This document shows, piece after piece, positions 42,199-53,235 of a stretch of 64,000 nt of DNA. The stretch comes from Salinispira pacifica (GTDB lineage: Bacteria; Spirochaetota; Spirochaetia; DSM-27196; Salinispiraceae): the NCBI RefSeq assembly GCF_000507245.1, contig NC_023035.1:943001-1007000 (forward strand), in the 5' to 3' direction. Each line of letters begins with the position of its first letter. The first letter of the stretch is position 1. The position numbers and the translations under genes are program-made. The notes below the pieces were generated by a model, which did no database searches, was not told where the DNA came from, and saw only the letters and a list, made by a program, of their open reading frames with translations.

Positions 42199-42585
42199 CT
42201 ATTTCAGTTCGATCTGAATCTTTTTGGTTTTCTTGTTTTCCTTCTTGGGAAGGGTGAGGATCAGGCTGCCGTTATCGTATTGGGCGCTGATATTTCCGCT
42301 GTCCACCGTTTCTCCCAGTTCAAAACTTCTTTTGTATCCGGAAAACTGCATTTCTTCCCTGAGCATATCATAGCCTTCGCCCGGTGCTTTGCTGCATTCG
42401 GCACTCAGATTCAGCACATTCTGTTCCACTGTGATATTCACATCCTTCTTTTCCACACCCGGCAGATCGAAGATCATCAGGTAGCTGTTTTCGTTTTCAT
42501 GGATATCGCAGGCAGGTGTCCGGAAGCTGTTTCCCCGGGTGCTTTCAACCTGCCGGTCCTTTGATTCTTTTTTTGCAAGATTCAT
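42199..42585 (-). CDS. Hsp20 family small heat-shock protein (third of three)
   Basis: Small heat-shock proteins hold unfolding proteins as large oligomers. The 128-residue protein has the alpha-crystallin domain with YLMIFDLPGVEKKDVNITVEQNVLNLSAE. It has the GYKRSFELGETVDSGNISAQYDNGSLILTLPK segment and lacks the strict I-x-I tail, ending KKIQIELK. It is the last of three tandem copies, 11 bases after the middle one. The copies are quite different, so it is an old duplication. Confidence 0.92.
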   Translation of the reverse strand: MNLAKKESKDRQVESTRGNSFRTPACDIHENENSYLMIFDLPGVEKKDVNITVEQNVLNLSAECSKAPGEGYDMLREEMQFSGYKRSFELGETVDSGNISAQYDNGSLILTLPKKENKKTKKIQIELK

Positions 42586-42596
42586 GACGTCCCTCC

Positions 42597-43001
42597 TTAC
42601 TGTATTTCGATCTTTTTCGGTTTGGACTCCGGTGATTTCGGCAGACGGATAATGAGCAGTCCGTTCTCTGTTTCCGCCTTGATGTGATCCGTATCGATCC
42701 GTTCGTTCAGCAGAAAATTCCGCTGAAAATCTCCCTGAAACCGTTCATTCAGATGTATTTTCATGTTTTCCTGCTGATCCTTCTTCCGTGAGCCGGAGAT
42801 ACTCAGGGTGTTGTCCTGGATGCTCACTTCGATATCATCCCTGGACATGCCGGGAACCTTGGAAACGAGCACATAACTTTCCTTGTTTTCGTACATGTTG
42901 GTCTCCGGCCAGGCTCCATAACCCCGGTATCCGGTGCCGTTAAAAATCCGGTTCATTTCCCGGTTCAATTCAAACAGGTCATCCAATACGCTTTGATACA
43001 T
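42597..43001 (-). CDS. Hsp20 family small heat-shock protein (second of three)
   Basis: The 134-residue protein has an alpha-crystallin domain (ESYVLVSKVPGMSRDDIEVSIQDNTLSISGSRK, then GDFQRNFLLNERIDTDHIKAETENGLLIIRLPK) and ends KPKKIEIQ. The N-terminal region is short and aromatic (FNGTGYRGYGAWPETNMYE). It is transcribed after the 146-residue copy and before the 128-residue copy, with 21- and 11-base gaps. AAGGAGGAAGTC precedes the start. Mixed oligomers with its neighbours are plausible. Confidence 0.92.
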   Translation of the reverse strand: MYQSVLDDLFELNREMNRIFNGTGYRGYGAWPETNMYENKESYVLVSKVPGMSRDDIEVSIQDNTLSISGSRKKDQQENMKIHLNERFQGDFQRNFLLNERIDTDHIKAETENGLLIIRLPKSPESKPKKIEIQ

Positions 43002-43022
43002 GACTTCCTCCTTGTAATTTCA

Positions 43023-43463
43023 TCATGAAATGCTGATATGATGCGGCCGGGCCTCTTCGGTCTTCGGCACGTTGATATTCAGCACTCCGTCCCGCAGCTC
43101 AGCATTGATTTTCGATTCGTCTGCGCCCCGCACGGTGAAACTCCGGGTAAAACTCCCCTGACTCCGTTCAAAGCGGGAGTTCTTGCCCAGACCCTTCTTT
43201 TTTTCCTGCTTCCGTTCCCAGGAAACGGTGAGAACATCGTTTCTCAGCTCAATTTCAACCTCTTTTTTCTTTACCCCCGGAAGTTCCAGTTCAATCCGGT
43301 AAGAATCCTCCCGGTCCTGGAAGTCGCATTTGGCATTGAGCATCTTTCGCATGTTCCCTGAGATGTCGCTGGAAAGATGTCCCGGAAGATTGTTCCAGTC
43401 CGCATCAAGCATGGAAGGAACATCGTTCCAGAAGTCTCTGAACAGGCTCAGTTCACGACTCAT
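43023..43463 (-). CDS. Hsp20 family small heat-shock protein (first of three)
   Basis: The 146-residue protein has the alpha-crystallin domain (DSYRIELELPGVKKKEVEIELRNDVLTVSWERK, then QGSFTRSFTVRGADESKINAELRDGVLNINVPK) and the C-terminal HHISIS, which holds an I-x-I-like anchor. It is the promoter-proximal gene of the operon. Its ATG follows GAGGAGGTACATT. A sigma-54 promoter lies about 50 bases upstream, so induction would depend on an NtrC-type activator and not on a heat-shock sigma. Confidence 0.92.
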   Translation of the reverse strand: MSRELSLFRDFWNDVPSMLDADWNNLPGHLSSDISGNMRKMLNAKCDFQDREDSYRIELELPGVKKKEVEIELRNDVLTVSWERKQEKKKGLGKNSRFERSQGSFTRSFTVRGADESKINAELRDGVLNINVPKTEEARPHHISIS

Positions 43464-43514
43464 AATGTACCTCCTCTCATATGGTTTCCGGTATCAACCG
43501 GTTATTAATGATAT

Positions 43515-43530
43515 TGCAAAATATGTGCCA
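43515..43530 (-). promoter_or_regulatory. Sigma-54 (-24/-12) promoter of the Hsp20 operon
   Basis: On the minus strand TGGCAC (43530-43525) and TTGCA (43519-43515) are separated by five bases (ATATT), within TTGGCACATATTTTGCAAT. GG and GC are 12 bases apart as the consensus requires. Transcription would start near 43504, about 40 bases before the first Hsp20 ATG. The leader holds a small CCGGT/ACCGG hairpin. Confidence 0.82.
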
Positions 43531-43790
43531 ATTTTTATCCTGCATGCACAGGTTTATAAAATACTATATTGTATTAAGATACGTAGATTCATCAGGGCGG
43601 TTCGCTCTGACGGAACGGGGTGGAGCGGGGGGTGATCCGGGCAAAAATGCTACATCCTGAAATTTCATCCCGATCCCTTCTGGGTAAAAATGACACAGAA
43701 ATCCGGTGGCGGATCTGACGAATGGAGCATCTTTTCAGCCTGTCAGCGGCTTCCCTGTGGGGGAGCAGATAGATCGGTGGAAGTTTTCTT

Positions 43791-43819
43791 TTGACAGCAT
43801 TCATAAAGGGGGTTAGTCT
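43791..43819 (+). promoter_or_regulatory. Likely sigma-70 promoter of ppdK
   Basis: TTGACA (43791-43796) and TAGTCT (43814-43819) are 17 bases apart. The transcript would start near 43826 and have an unusually long leader of about 250 bases. Confidence 0.5.
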
Positions 43820-44078
43820 TTTTATTAGAGCTATGAAAATCTGTGTAGTACATCCAATGCGTCACACATCTCATTCCACTCAAGCAACATCAATGGGGCG
43901 CCTCAGGAAACGCCGTTTGGACTTCACCGGTATGTTTCCGCCGCTTCCGAGACATCGAATGACGGGCAGGGTATTACCCGCATCCGGTACCAAAGAATCG
44001 ACGAAAACACTGCCGGGAGATATGTACAAGCGAAGTTCCTGATGCGTTCTGTAACGACATTTCAGGAGGAATTGTACG

Positions 44079-46742
<2,664 letters not shown>

Positions 46743-46846
46743 GTCATTGAAACCGGCCACAGAAAAGGCCGCTGAAAAAGACCACTGAATAAAATCATAG
46801 AAACACGCTGAAATGATGCTGCTGCTGCCCCGGGGCAGGGCAGCCG

Positions 46847-46878
46847 CCGCCGGGACTCTGCTCCCGGCGGTTTTTTTT
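46847..46878 (+). terminator. Rho-independent terminator after ppdK
   Basis: CCGCCGGG (46847-46854) pairs with CCCGGCGG (46863-46870), followed by eight T residues. A 14-base palindrome CTGCCCCGGGGCAG (46825-46838) lies just before it. Confidence 0.88.
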
Positions 46879-47039
46879 GAGGCTATGATGAAACAGGTTT
46901 GTGATGGAATTTTGAATGAGTTTCCGCTAATCTGAAGATATCGAACAACATACCACCCATACCCGGAGTATCACGGAATTCCTGCCAAGGGGGCAGAGTC
47001 CCGGTATGAGCAGCCCCAAGTGGGGAACAGGATAACAGT

Positions 47040-47582
47040 ATGCTGAAATCAATATCGCGGTTTTTCGCCGCCATCAACGGCTACCAGCGGCCAGGGGAGC
47101 TGGCTGCCGGAGCTGCCTGCGGGGTGATTCTGGGAGTGCTTCCCGGAGGAAACGCCAGCTGGTGGATTCTCTTTATTGTATTTGCATTGGTAAAAATCAA
47201 TAAGGGTGCAATGATTCTGGTGATGCTACTTTTCATGTGGCTTGCAAGCAGTCTGGATCCCCTGCTTCACAGTCTGGGATATGGAATTCTCACCGCTCCG
47301 GCCCTGAATCCTCTTTTCACCCGAATGGCGTCACTTCCTCTGGTTCCATTGACCCGCTTCAATAACACTCTGGTAATGGGAGGTCTGGCCGCTGCCCTGC
47401 CTCTGTGGCTGATCAGTTACGCTGTGTTCCGTCTGCTGGTGAAATTCTACCGAAGCTACATCCGGGACACTATTATTCGTCCCCGACTTCTCCCCTGGAT
47501 TAAACGGGTACCGATTCTCCGGCATATGTACCGGGCATTGGAGATTCTCTTCGGCGCAGGGGAGGGTGTATGGCGGTCATGA
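47040..47582 (+). CDS. TIGR03546-like membrane protein
   Basis: The 180-residue product has about four hydrophobic helices and begins MLKSISRFFAAINGYQRPGELAAGAACGVILGVLPGGNASWW, similar to DUF2062/TIGR03546 proteins. That family is known from diderm bacteria and is usually encoded next to a TIGR03545 protein, as here. Function unknown; its paired gene suggests a joint envelope role. The stop lies inside the start region of the next gene, so the two are coupled. Family naming is from memory of the pattern, not a search. Confidence 0.7.
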   Translation: MLKSISRFFAAINGYQRPGELAAGAACGVILGVLPGGNASWWILFIVFALVKINKGAMILVMLLFMWLASSLDPLLHSLGYGILTAPALNPLFTRMASLPLVPLTRFNNTLVMGGLAAALPLWLISYAVFRLLVKFYRSYIRDTIIRPRLLPWIKRVPILRHMYRALEILFGAGEGVWRS

Positions 47583-49870
47583 AAAAGAAGTACACGCCTC
47601 GGAAATTCGAAAAGATGCTCAGGAATCTCCACAGTCCCCGACACGTTGAAGCCGTACGGAAGCTCTACCGTGAGGAGGGCAGGGGGTACGTTCTCAGGCA
47701 GGATCTGAATAAAGAAGAAAAGAAGCTTCTCAAAGAGGCCCGGGGTATTCTGAAGAAAAACCGGGGAACCATACGGCTGGCACGTGTGGTGCTACTTGGG
47801 ATTATTTTGGGAGGCCTGATCGTATTTTTCACCGTCTTCCTCAACCCCCTGGTGACCCGGGGAATTCAGAGTGGAATGCAGGCAGTATTTTCCGCCAGAA
47901 CCGAGATCTCGGGTCTGAATGTCCGACCGTTCCAGCCCTCCATCAGCATAGACTATCTTGCCCAGGGAGATTCATCCCGGCCCTTCCGGAATCTGTTTGA
48001 GGTGAGGGATGTGGAAATAGCCCTGAACGGCAGGGCTCTGCTTTCCCGCTCCCTGGTGATCGAAAACATCCAGTTCAGAGATTTGCGATGGGGTGGAGAG
48101 CGCACCCGGTCAGCCGCCCTTGACCCCGCCGGGGATGAGACTTCGGAGAACGGTTCCGCCGGGGAGAATACCCGGGGCGGAGATTCCGGTTCTCCCGAAG
48201 AGTCCGCTCCTGCGGGACAGCTCGGCGACGATCTGCTCCAGGCTCTCAGCCTGGATCCCGAGCAAGCCTTTCAGGAGTTTCAGGCCGGATTTGCCGCCCC
48301 CCGGGCCATTGAAGAGTTTTCTACGGACATGCAGGATCGGGTTGAAGCATGGGGCGGCCGGGCCAATGATATTGAGACGGAGGTTCGATCGTTTACCGGC
48401 CAGTACTCGGATCTTTTAGATACCCGGCCGGAGGATCTCAGGGAGCCGGAAAAGCTTCGCTCCCTGGCCGGCCGTGTGCAGGATGCGGTTCAGGATGCAT
48501 CGGAGCTGGAGAGCAGTCTTCAATCCAGGGTTACCCAGCTGCAGGAGGAATACGCCGACACCCTGGCCAGGGCGGATGCACTGAGAGAACAGATCAATGC
48601 AGACATAGAATCGGTTCGGACAGAAATCGCCGACGTCCGGGATACCGGCGCAGCCGGCCTGGTCCGGGGATTTCTTCAATCCGGACTGGAGGCGCTGTTC
48701 GGTGAGAAGAGTGCAATAGTGTACCGGGGCCTGGATATCTACAGGAATTTCAAAGCAAATCAGGATGCTGCAGCGGCTCCGGGCCTGCCGGGCGGGAGGA
48801 GACGCCCTCCGTTCAGGGAGGGGGGCGTGGACATTCAGTTCGCCCGGTCAAGCTATCCGGCATTCTGGCTCAAACGGGCGGAAGGAGGGGCATCTCCGGA
48901 GAACGGTACACCCCAGCGACTGGAACTGCGGAATCTGAGCAGCCGGCCGGAAATCGGCGGCGGTTCAGAGGATGGCGGATTTCGGCTCACCTATGAGGGT
49001 AGTATCGGGGTGCCCATGAACCTTGAGGTGACAAGGGGTGCCAATGAACTGGAAGAGTTCCAGATTCGACTGAATGCCAGTGAACTGAACAGCCGGGTTG
49101 AACAGTTGCCGGATTTTTTCCGCATCAGCCATATACGCACCAGTGGAACCTTCCAGGGAAACGTGGTGCTGGCTTCCCAAGGCCGATTGAACCTGGATAC
49201 CGAGTTCCGCTTTTCCCAGGTTGATGTGACCCCGGCTCAGCAGACGGAGAACGCAAATAATGAGTCACCCGGCTCGGAGCTGCTGAACTCCCTGCCCATA
49301 CGAATTGCCCAAAGCCTGGAAGCCGCAGATGAGCTGAATATCGCATTCAAGGGAAGAAGGATGGAGGATGCCTGGGAAAGCACCAGTTTGGAGAGCAACA
49401 TCCCGGGAATTCTCTCGGGGACCGTGGATGAAATTATCAGTCAGCAGCTGGAGCTTTTCAGGGAAGAACTGAACGCACGGATCGAATCATACAGACAGGA
49501 ATTGGCAACCCGTCTTGAAAATATCTATGCCCCCGCAGGAGATATCATCCGGGAGGCCGAGCTGGATCTGGAAAATCTGGAAGATACCCGTGCAGAACTG
49601 CAGGACCTCCGGGAACAGGCTCTCAACAGGGTGGAAAACATAATCGCCGAACAGGCGGCGGCAGTTGAAGAGGCCGCCCGGGAAGCAGCCAGAGAGGCCG
49701 AAGAGACCGCCCGTAGACAGGCCGAGGAAGCCGAAGAAGCGGCCAGAGAAGCTGCCAAAGAAGCAGCCAGAGAAGCAGCCAGAGAAGCAGCCAGAGAAGC
49801 AGCCAGAGAGGCGGCCGAGCGGGCAGCCGAAGAAGCCGAATCCAGACTGCCCTCCCTGCCGGGGTTTTAA
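47570..49870 (+). CDS. TIGR03545-like large envelope protein with Glu/Ala/Arg-rich tail
   Basis: The 766-residue protein has one membrane helix near the N-terminus (about 64-86, LARVVLLGIILGGLIVFFTVFL) and a long extracytoplasmic part. This includes an AsmA-like opening (SGLNVRPFQPSISIDYL, then VRDVEIALNGRALLSRSLVIENIQF), helical coiled-coil stretches and a beta-rich middle (MNLEVTRGANELEEFQIRLNASELN). The last ~70 residues are an E-A-A-R coiled tail. AsmA-type and TIGR03545 proteins share this look and may help move lipids across the periplasm, which is inference. Starts at 47570 and 47579 are both possible; GGAGGG is close to the first. Confidence 0.72.
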   Translation: MAVMKKKYTPRKFEKMLRNLHSPRHVEAVRKLYREEGRGYVLRQDLNKEEKKLLKEARGILKKNRGTIRLARVVLLGIILGGLIVFFTVFLNPLVTRGIQSGMQAVFSARTEISGLNVRPFQPSISIDYLAQGDSSRPFRNLFEVRDVEIALNGRALLSRSLVIENIQFRDLRWGGERTRSAALDPAGDETSENGSAGENTRGGDSGSPEESAPAGQLGDDLLQALSLDPEQAFQEFQAGFAAPRAIEEFSTDMQDRVEAWGGRANDIETEVRSFTGQYSDLLDTRPEDLREPEKLRSLAGRVQDAVQDASELESSLQSRVTQLQEEYADTLARADALREQINADIESVRTEIADVRDTGAAGLVRGFLQSGLEALFGEKSAIVYRGLDIYRNFKANQDAAAAPGLPGGRRRPPFREGGVDIQFARSSYPAFWLKRAEGGASPENGTPQRLELRNLSSRPEIGGGSEDGGFRLTYEGSIGVPMNLEVTRGANELEEFQIRLNASELNSRVEQLPDFFRISHIRTSGTFQGNVVLASQGRLNLDTEFRFSQVDVTPAQQTENANNESPGSELLNSLPIRIAQSLEAADELNIAFKGRRMEDAWESTSLESNIPGILSGTVDEIISQQLELFREELNARIESYRQELATRLENIYAPAGDIIREAELDLENLEDTRAELQDLREQALNRVENIIAEQAAAVEEAAREAAREAEETARRQAEEAEEAAREAAKEAAREAAREAAREAAREAAERAAEEAESRLPSLPGF
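49760..49807 (+). repeat. Four identical 12-bp repeats in the C-terminal tail
   Basis: GAAGCAGCCAGA occurs four times in a row and encodes EAAR each time, flanked by diverged copies. Perfect identity over 48 bases suggests recent slippage, and copy number may vary between strains. Confidence 0.9.
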
Positions 49871-49886
49871 TCCGGGACCGGATATA

Positions 49887-50756
49887 TTAATCCGAGCCCG
49901 AACGAACGGCTGAGCTGACCGGGGTATCCGGGTGATTCCCCCATTCCAGCCACGACCCTGCATAATTTTTCACCTCAGAATATCCCAGATACCTGAGGGT
50001 GAAGTAGCTGTGTGAGGAGCGGGTTCCGCTTCGGCAGTATACAATTACGTTCTGACCGGGTGTAACGCCCCTGGATTCATAGAGCTTTCGCAGATCCTCT
50101 TTGGGTTTGAATCTGGGGGTGAGAATATCCTCAAGATGCTCCTGCCATTCAATATGAACCGCTCCGGGAATGTGGCCGTTTTTTTCGGCAGTCACCGTTT
50201 CGCCGCTGTATTCACCGGCGCTTCGGGCATCCACGATGGCGGTGTCGCCGGCATTCAGTACATTCAGGACATCCTCCAGCTCTGCAGTGGCCGTATTCTC
50301 TCCGGACCGGGTAAACAGGCCGTCCGGGTTTGCCGCCTCCGTTTCTGACGCTGCGGAGCCGTTTGTTACATTCTCATTACCGGTCTCTTCGGGAAGATTC
50401 TGCTGCCGCCAGGCCGGCCAGCCTCCGTCCAACAGGCTGATATTCTTCCGTCCCAGACTTTCAAGGATCCAGAACAGCTTGGCGGAGGGCACCAGCCCGC
50501 TTTCATCGTAGAGCAGAAGGCGGCGGCTGCTGTCGATTCCCGCATGACGGATTGTCCGGATCAGTTCTTCTTCCGGGAGCAGATCTCCCGCGGGAGACTC
50601 GGGATCCTGGAGTCCTGCTACGCTGATGCAGGCCGCACCGGGGATGTGTCCCCGGGAATACTGGTCTTTCCCGCGGCAATCAACCGGGAGGATTGCTCCT
50701 TCCCTGATCAGGCGCCTTGCTTCATCTGTGTGTATGAGCAGTTTGTTGATTTCCAT
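49887..50756 (-). CDS. Cytosolic tandem rhodanese (thiosulfate/3-mercaptopyruvate sulfurtransferase)
   Basis: The 289-residue protein has two rhodanese domains. The N-terminal one lacks the catalytic Cys (LLYDESGLVPSAKLF); the C-terminal one has it in VIVYCRSGTRSSHSYF. There is no signal peptide, so it should move sulfane sulfur inside the cell, for example from imported thiosulfate. The frame opens at 50795, but ATG 50756 follows AAAGGA with seven bases spacing. It is the last gene of the thiosulfate cluster. The active-site loop CRSGTR fits thiosulfate sulfurtransferases. Confidence 0.9.
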   Translation of the reverse strand: MEINKLLIHTDEARRLIREGAILPVDCRGKDQYSRGHIPGAACISVAGLQDPESPAGDLLPEEELIRTIRHAGIDSSRRLLLYDESGLVPSAKLFWILESLGRKNISLLDGGWPAWRQQNLPEETGNENVTNGSAASETEAANPDGLFTRSGENTATAELEDVLNVLNAGDTAIVDARSAGEYSGETVTAEKNGHIPGAVHIEWQEHLEDILTPRFKPKEDLRKLYESRGVTPGQNVIVYCRSGTRSSHSYFTLRYLGYSEVKNYAGSWLEWGNHPDTPVSSAVRSGSD

Positions 50757-50820
50757 GTATTGATCCTTTCCGGGGCGTGTTTCATCGGACTGCAATAATC
50801 TGCCGTTGTCCAGGGTTCTG

Positions 50821-51069
50821 CTATTCCGCCTTCTCTATGAGCACCTTCCAGTGCCCCCGGCCCAGTTTGTCCACACTGAGTACTTTATGTCCTTCCAGGT
50901 CCAGGCTGCGGGGTACGTTGGCCGCAGATTCGCTGTTTCCAAGGTGAACCTCAAGAATCTGCCCGTTTTCCAGTTCCTGAAGACCCTGCTGGGATTTTGC
51001 CAGGGTGAACGGACACACTTCGTCCCTGAGTTCCAGTGTTTTATTGCTTTGAATATCTGTCTTTGACAT
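50821..51069 (-). CDS. tsuB: TusA/TsuB family sulfur carrier
   Basis: The 82-residue protein has the TusA fold: LELRDEVCPFTLAKSQQGLQEL with the sulfur-carrying Cys19 in the C-P motif and a beta strand QILEVHLGNSESAANVPR. TusA-like proteins next to YeeE transporters (called TsuB) receive sulfur from thiosulfate. It lies between two rhodanese genes, with a strong hairpin upstream of it. The name tsuB rests on context. Confidence 0.85.
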   Translation of the reverse strand: MSKTDIQSNKTLELRDEVCPFTLAKSQQGLQELENGQILEVHLGNSESAANVPRSLDLEGHKVLSVDKLGRGHWKVLIEKAE

Positions 51070-51091
51070 AATTTTCTCCCCGGCAGTCTTA

Positions 51092-51128
51092 TTTTCCCGG
51101 CCCTGGCCTCCAGGCCGGGCCGGGAAAA
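51092..51128. repeat. Perfect 12-bp inverted repeat within the thiosulfate operon
   Basis: TTTTCCCGGCCC (51092-51103) faces GGGCCGGGAAAA (51117-51128) and a further CCTGG/CCAGG fold lies inside. T residues precede and A residues follow the stem on both strands, so it is not a standard terminator. It would form a very stable mRNA hairpin between the exported rhodanese and tsuB genes. Confidence 0.7.
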
Positions 51129-51175
51129 AAGCTGCCTGCTGATCGGGTTGCTATGACCCTGCAGTTGGTGCTGCG

Positions 51176-52093
51176 TTATGATTCCACTGCTGTGTCGGGA
51201 TGGTTGCCCCAGTCCGCCCAGGATCCGTCGTAGAGCCGGACATTCTGGTATCCCGCCACCCGCAGCGCCAGGTAGCTGTGAGCTCCCCGTACGCCGGTCT
51301 GGCAAAGAGTTACCGCCTCAACTTCTTCTGAGCTCAATGCCGTTTCATACAGGTTTTTCAGGGATTCAGAATCCAGGAATCCCCCTTCGCTGCTCTGGTT
51401 TGCCGTCCACTCCAGATGAACGGACCCGGGGATGTGGCCGCCTTTTTCCGCCCTCACGTCGCTGCCGCTGTACTCATCGGCGCTGCGGGTATCGATTACC
51501 ACCAGGTTCTCATCATCCAGCCTGCTGCTGATGTACTCCCGGTCTGCAATCAGTTCGCTCTGAACGTCAGCGGTAAAATCACCGGTTTCCGGCAGCACTG
51601 CCTGGGTGGACAGTTCGAGGCCCGCTTCCTGCCAGGCTGCAAGACCGCCGTCCAGTACGTGCACATTTCCATGGCCCAGGTATTCCAGAGCCCAGAACAC
51701 ACGTGACGCCCACAAGCCGTGTCCGGCGTCATAAATCAGCACCGGCGTGTCATTCGATACTCCGATATCCCTGAAATTCCTGGCGACCTGTTCAGGATCA
51801 GGCAGCATTCCGGGAATGCCGTCCACCTCAGCCCACACCAGAGACCGGCCGGCCTGAACTGCTCCCGGGATGTGTCCTGCCCGGTAATCTTCGAGACTCC
51901 GGGCCGCATCGATAATGGTAATATCCCCGCTGAAATCTGCGACCCATTGGGGGCTCACAAGAATTTCATCTGAAGCCGTCCGCTCTGCTCCCGGGGAGGA
52001 GCATGCCACGGCGCTCAGTAAGAAAAATGCGGCAGCAGCGATCATTCCGGTTTTCCGGAAATTTCCCAAATGTAATGTGTGTACCTTCGCCAT
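51176..52093 (-). CDS. Exported rhodanese lipoprotein
   Basis: The ~305-residue product has a lipoprotein signal peptide (MAKVHTLHLGNFRKTGMIAAAAFFLLSAVAC, lipid Cys31) and should sit in a membrane facing the periplasm. Two rhodanese domains follow; the first lacks a Cys (LIYDAGHGLWASRVF) and the second has it in VTLCQTGVRGAHSYLAL. It could handle thiosulfate or polysulfide outside the inner membrane, before uptake. The ATG at 52093 follows GGAGGAGG. The longer frame to 52195 is not needed. It is transcribed after tsuA and before tsuB. Confidence 0.88.
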   Translation of the reverse strand: MAKVHTLHLGNFRKTGMIAAAAFFLLSAVACSSPGAERTASDEILVSPQWVADFSGDITIIDAARSLEDYRAGHIPGAVQAGRSLVWAEVDGIPGMLPDPEQVARNFRDIGVSNDTPVLIYDAGHGLWASRVFWALEYLGHGNVHVLDGGLAAWQEAGLELSTQAVLPETGDFTADVQSELIADREYISSRLDDENLVVIDTRSADEYSGSDVRAEKGGHIPGSVHLEWTANQSSEGGFLDSESLKNLYETALSSEEVEAVTLCQTGVRGAHSYLALRVAGYQNVRLYDGSWADWGNHPDTAVES

Positions 52094-52130
52094 GATGTAC
52101 CTCCTCCGGCGAATAAATATATTTTGCAGT

Positions 52131-53180
52131 CTATGCGACTGCCTGTGGCCCTTTAGCGGCCTTTTTCGATCCGTTGAAAACAAACCAGGTGGCAACCCAG
52201 CATCCTGCCATGATGCTCAGCACACCCAGGGCGGAGCCAATACTCAGGGCTGAAACACCGCTGATACCGTGACCGATATTGCAGCCGCCCCCCAGTGCTG
52301 CCCCGCTGCCCATGAGAAGACCTCCGGCACTCTGTCGCACCAGGGTTGATCCCGGGGGCAGGGAAAGCCGGGTCTCCCCCTCGATCCAGGCTGATATGTA
52401 TGAGCCCAGGGGAACGCCCAGAAGAATATAGAGGGGCAATCCAACCCCCGAACCGTCACCGTCGGTGATGACATCCATGAACGCCCAGCTGGGCTGGGTG
52501 AACGAAAGACCGAAGTTTCTTCCCAAGGCTCCGGAAACCGCCCATACTGCCAGGGCAAGAACTCCCACCAGGATGCCGGTCTTTTTCCAGCCCCAGCCGA
52601 TCACGAAATTCTGCCGCGGCGCCCGCAACAGCGGAATAATCAGGGCAGTGAGAAGAACTCCCACAACAAGCCATTGGGCGGCAGGAGTCTCGGCTCCCGC
52701 AAGATCAAAGAGGGTTGGAGCGCTGCCGTCGCCGCTGAGAGAACCCAGAATTCTGGGGCGGCGAAGCGCAGTCTGCAGCGGATTCAGTATTCCCCCGTTC
52801 ATCATCTCCGTTCCCAGCAGAAAGAACAGCAAAGCCGCCCAGGAACCCAGCATGCCCCGTCCCGCCCGGTAATATGTTCCGCTGGCGCATCCGCCTGCCA
52901 GAACCATCCCTGCGCCGAATATCAGCCCGCCGATTATCAGAGCTGGCCAGAAGACCGGTGCCACCGAGGGGGTAACCACCCCGATCTGAGAAAGCAGGGT
53001 CACGCCGGGAATATTTATCAGCAGCACAATCAGCCAGCTTCTCAGCAGACTCCGGTCTTTCTCGAACAGAATGCTTCGGAAGGCGGTATTCATGCAGAAC
53101 CCCCCTTTCTGAAGCACCCAGCCCAGGGCCGTTCCCAGTGTCAGCCCGGCAATAATGGTGATAAGCGTGTTCGATTCCAT
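52131..53180 (-). CDS. tsuA: YeeE/YedE-family thiosulfate transporter TsuA
   Basis: TsuA imports thiosulfate through the inner membrane by passing it between cysteines. The 349-residue protein is very hydrophobic with about nine to ten helices and has the three conserved Cys regions: GGFCMNT (Cys29), AGGCASGTYYR (Cys98) and GGGCNIGHG (Cys300). The Spirochaeta thermophila homologue is a structurally characterised member of this family. It is the second gene of a cluster with two rhodaneses and a TusA-like carrier, which supports a thiosulfate role. GGAGGAACC precedes the ATG. Confidence 0.92.
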   Translation of the reverse strand: MESNTLITIIAGLTLGTALGWVLQKGGFCMNTAFRSILFEKDRSLLRSWLIVLLINIPGVTLLSQIGVVTPSVAPVFWPALIIGGLIFGAGMVLAGGCASGTYYRAGRGMLGSWAALLFFLLGTEMMNGGILNPLQTALRRPRILGSLSGDGSAPTLFDLAGAETPAAQWLVVGVLLTALIIPLLRAPRQNFVIGWGWKKTGILVGVLALAVWAVSGALGRNFGLSFTQPSWAFMDVITDGDGSGVGLPLYILLGVPLGSYISAWIEGETRLSLPPGSTLVRQSAGGLLMGSGAALGGGCNIGHGISGVSALSIGSALGVLSIMAGCWVATWFVFNGSKKAAKGPQAVA

Positions 53181-53235
53181 TGGTTCCTCCGTTTTCAGTT
53201 GTTCCGGTCCGGAATTCGTTCAAAAACCCGACGGG

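Larger units (their letters stand above)
43464..44078. other. 615-base divergent spacer between the Hsp20 operon and ppdK
   Basis: It carries the Hsp20 sigma-54 promoter on the minus strand, a stretch (43531-43790) without features I recognise, a sigma-70-type promoter for ppdK (43791-43819) and a ~250-base leader up to the ppdK start. An open frame of about 70 codons in the leader (from ATG 43834) is not convincing: basic composition, no family, no clear ribosome-binding site. Confidence 0.65.

Noticed and set aside
43463-43504. RNA thermometer (ROSE or fourU) in the Hsp20 leader
   Set aside because: Only a five-pair CCGGT/ACCGG hairpin is visible and it does not cover the ribosome-binding site.
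43834-44042. Possible small gene (about 69 codons) upstream of ppdK
   Set aside because: Basic, low-information product, no recognisable motif, and no convincing ribosome-binding site; better explained as leader RNA.
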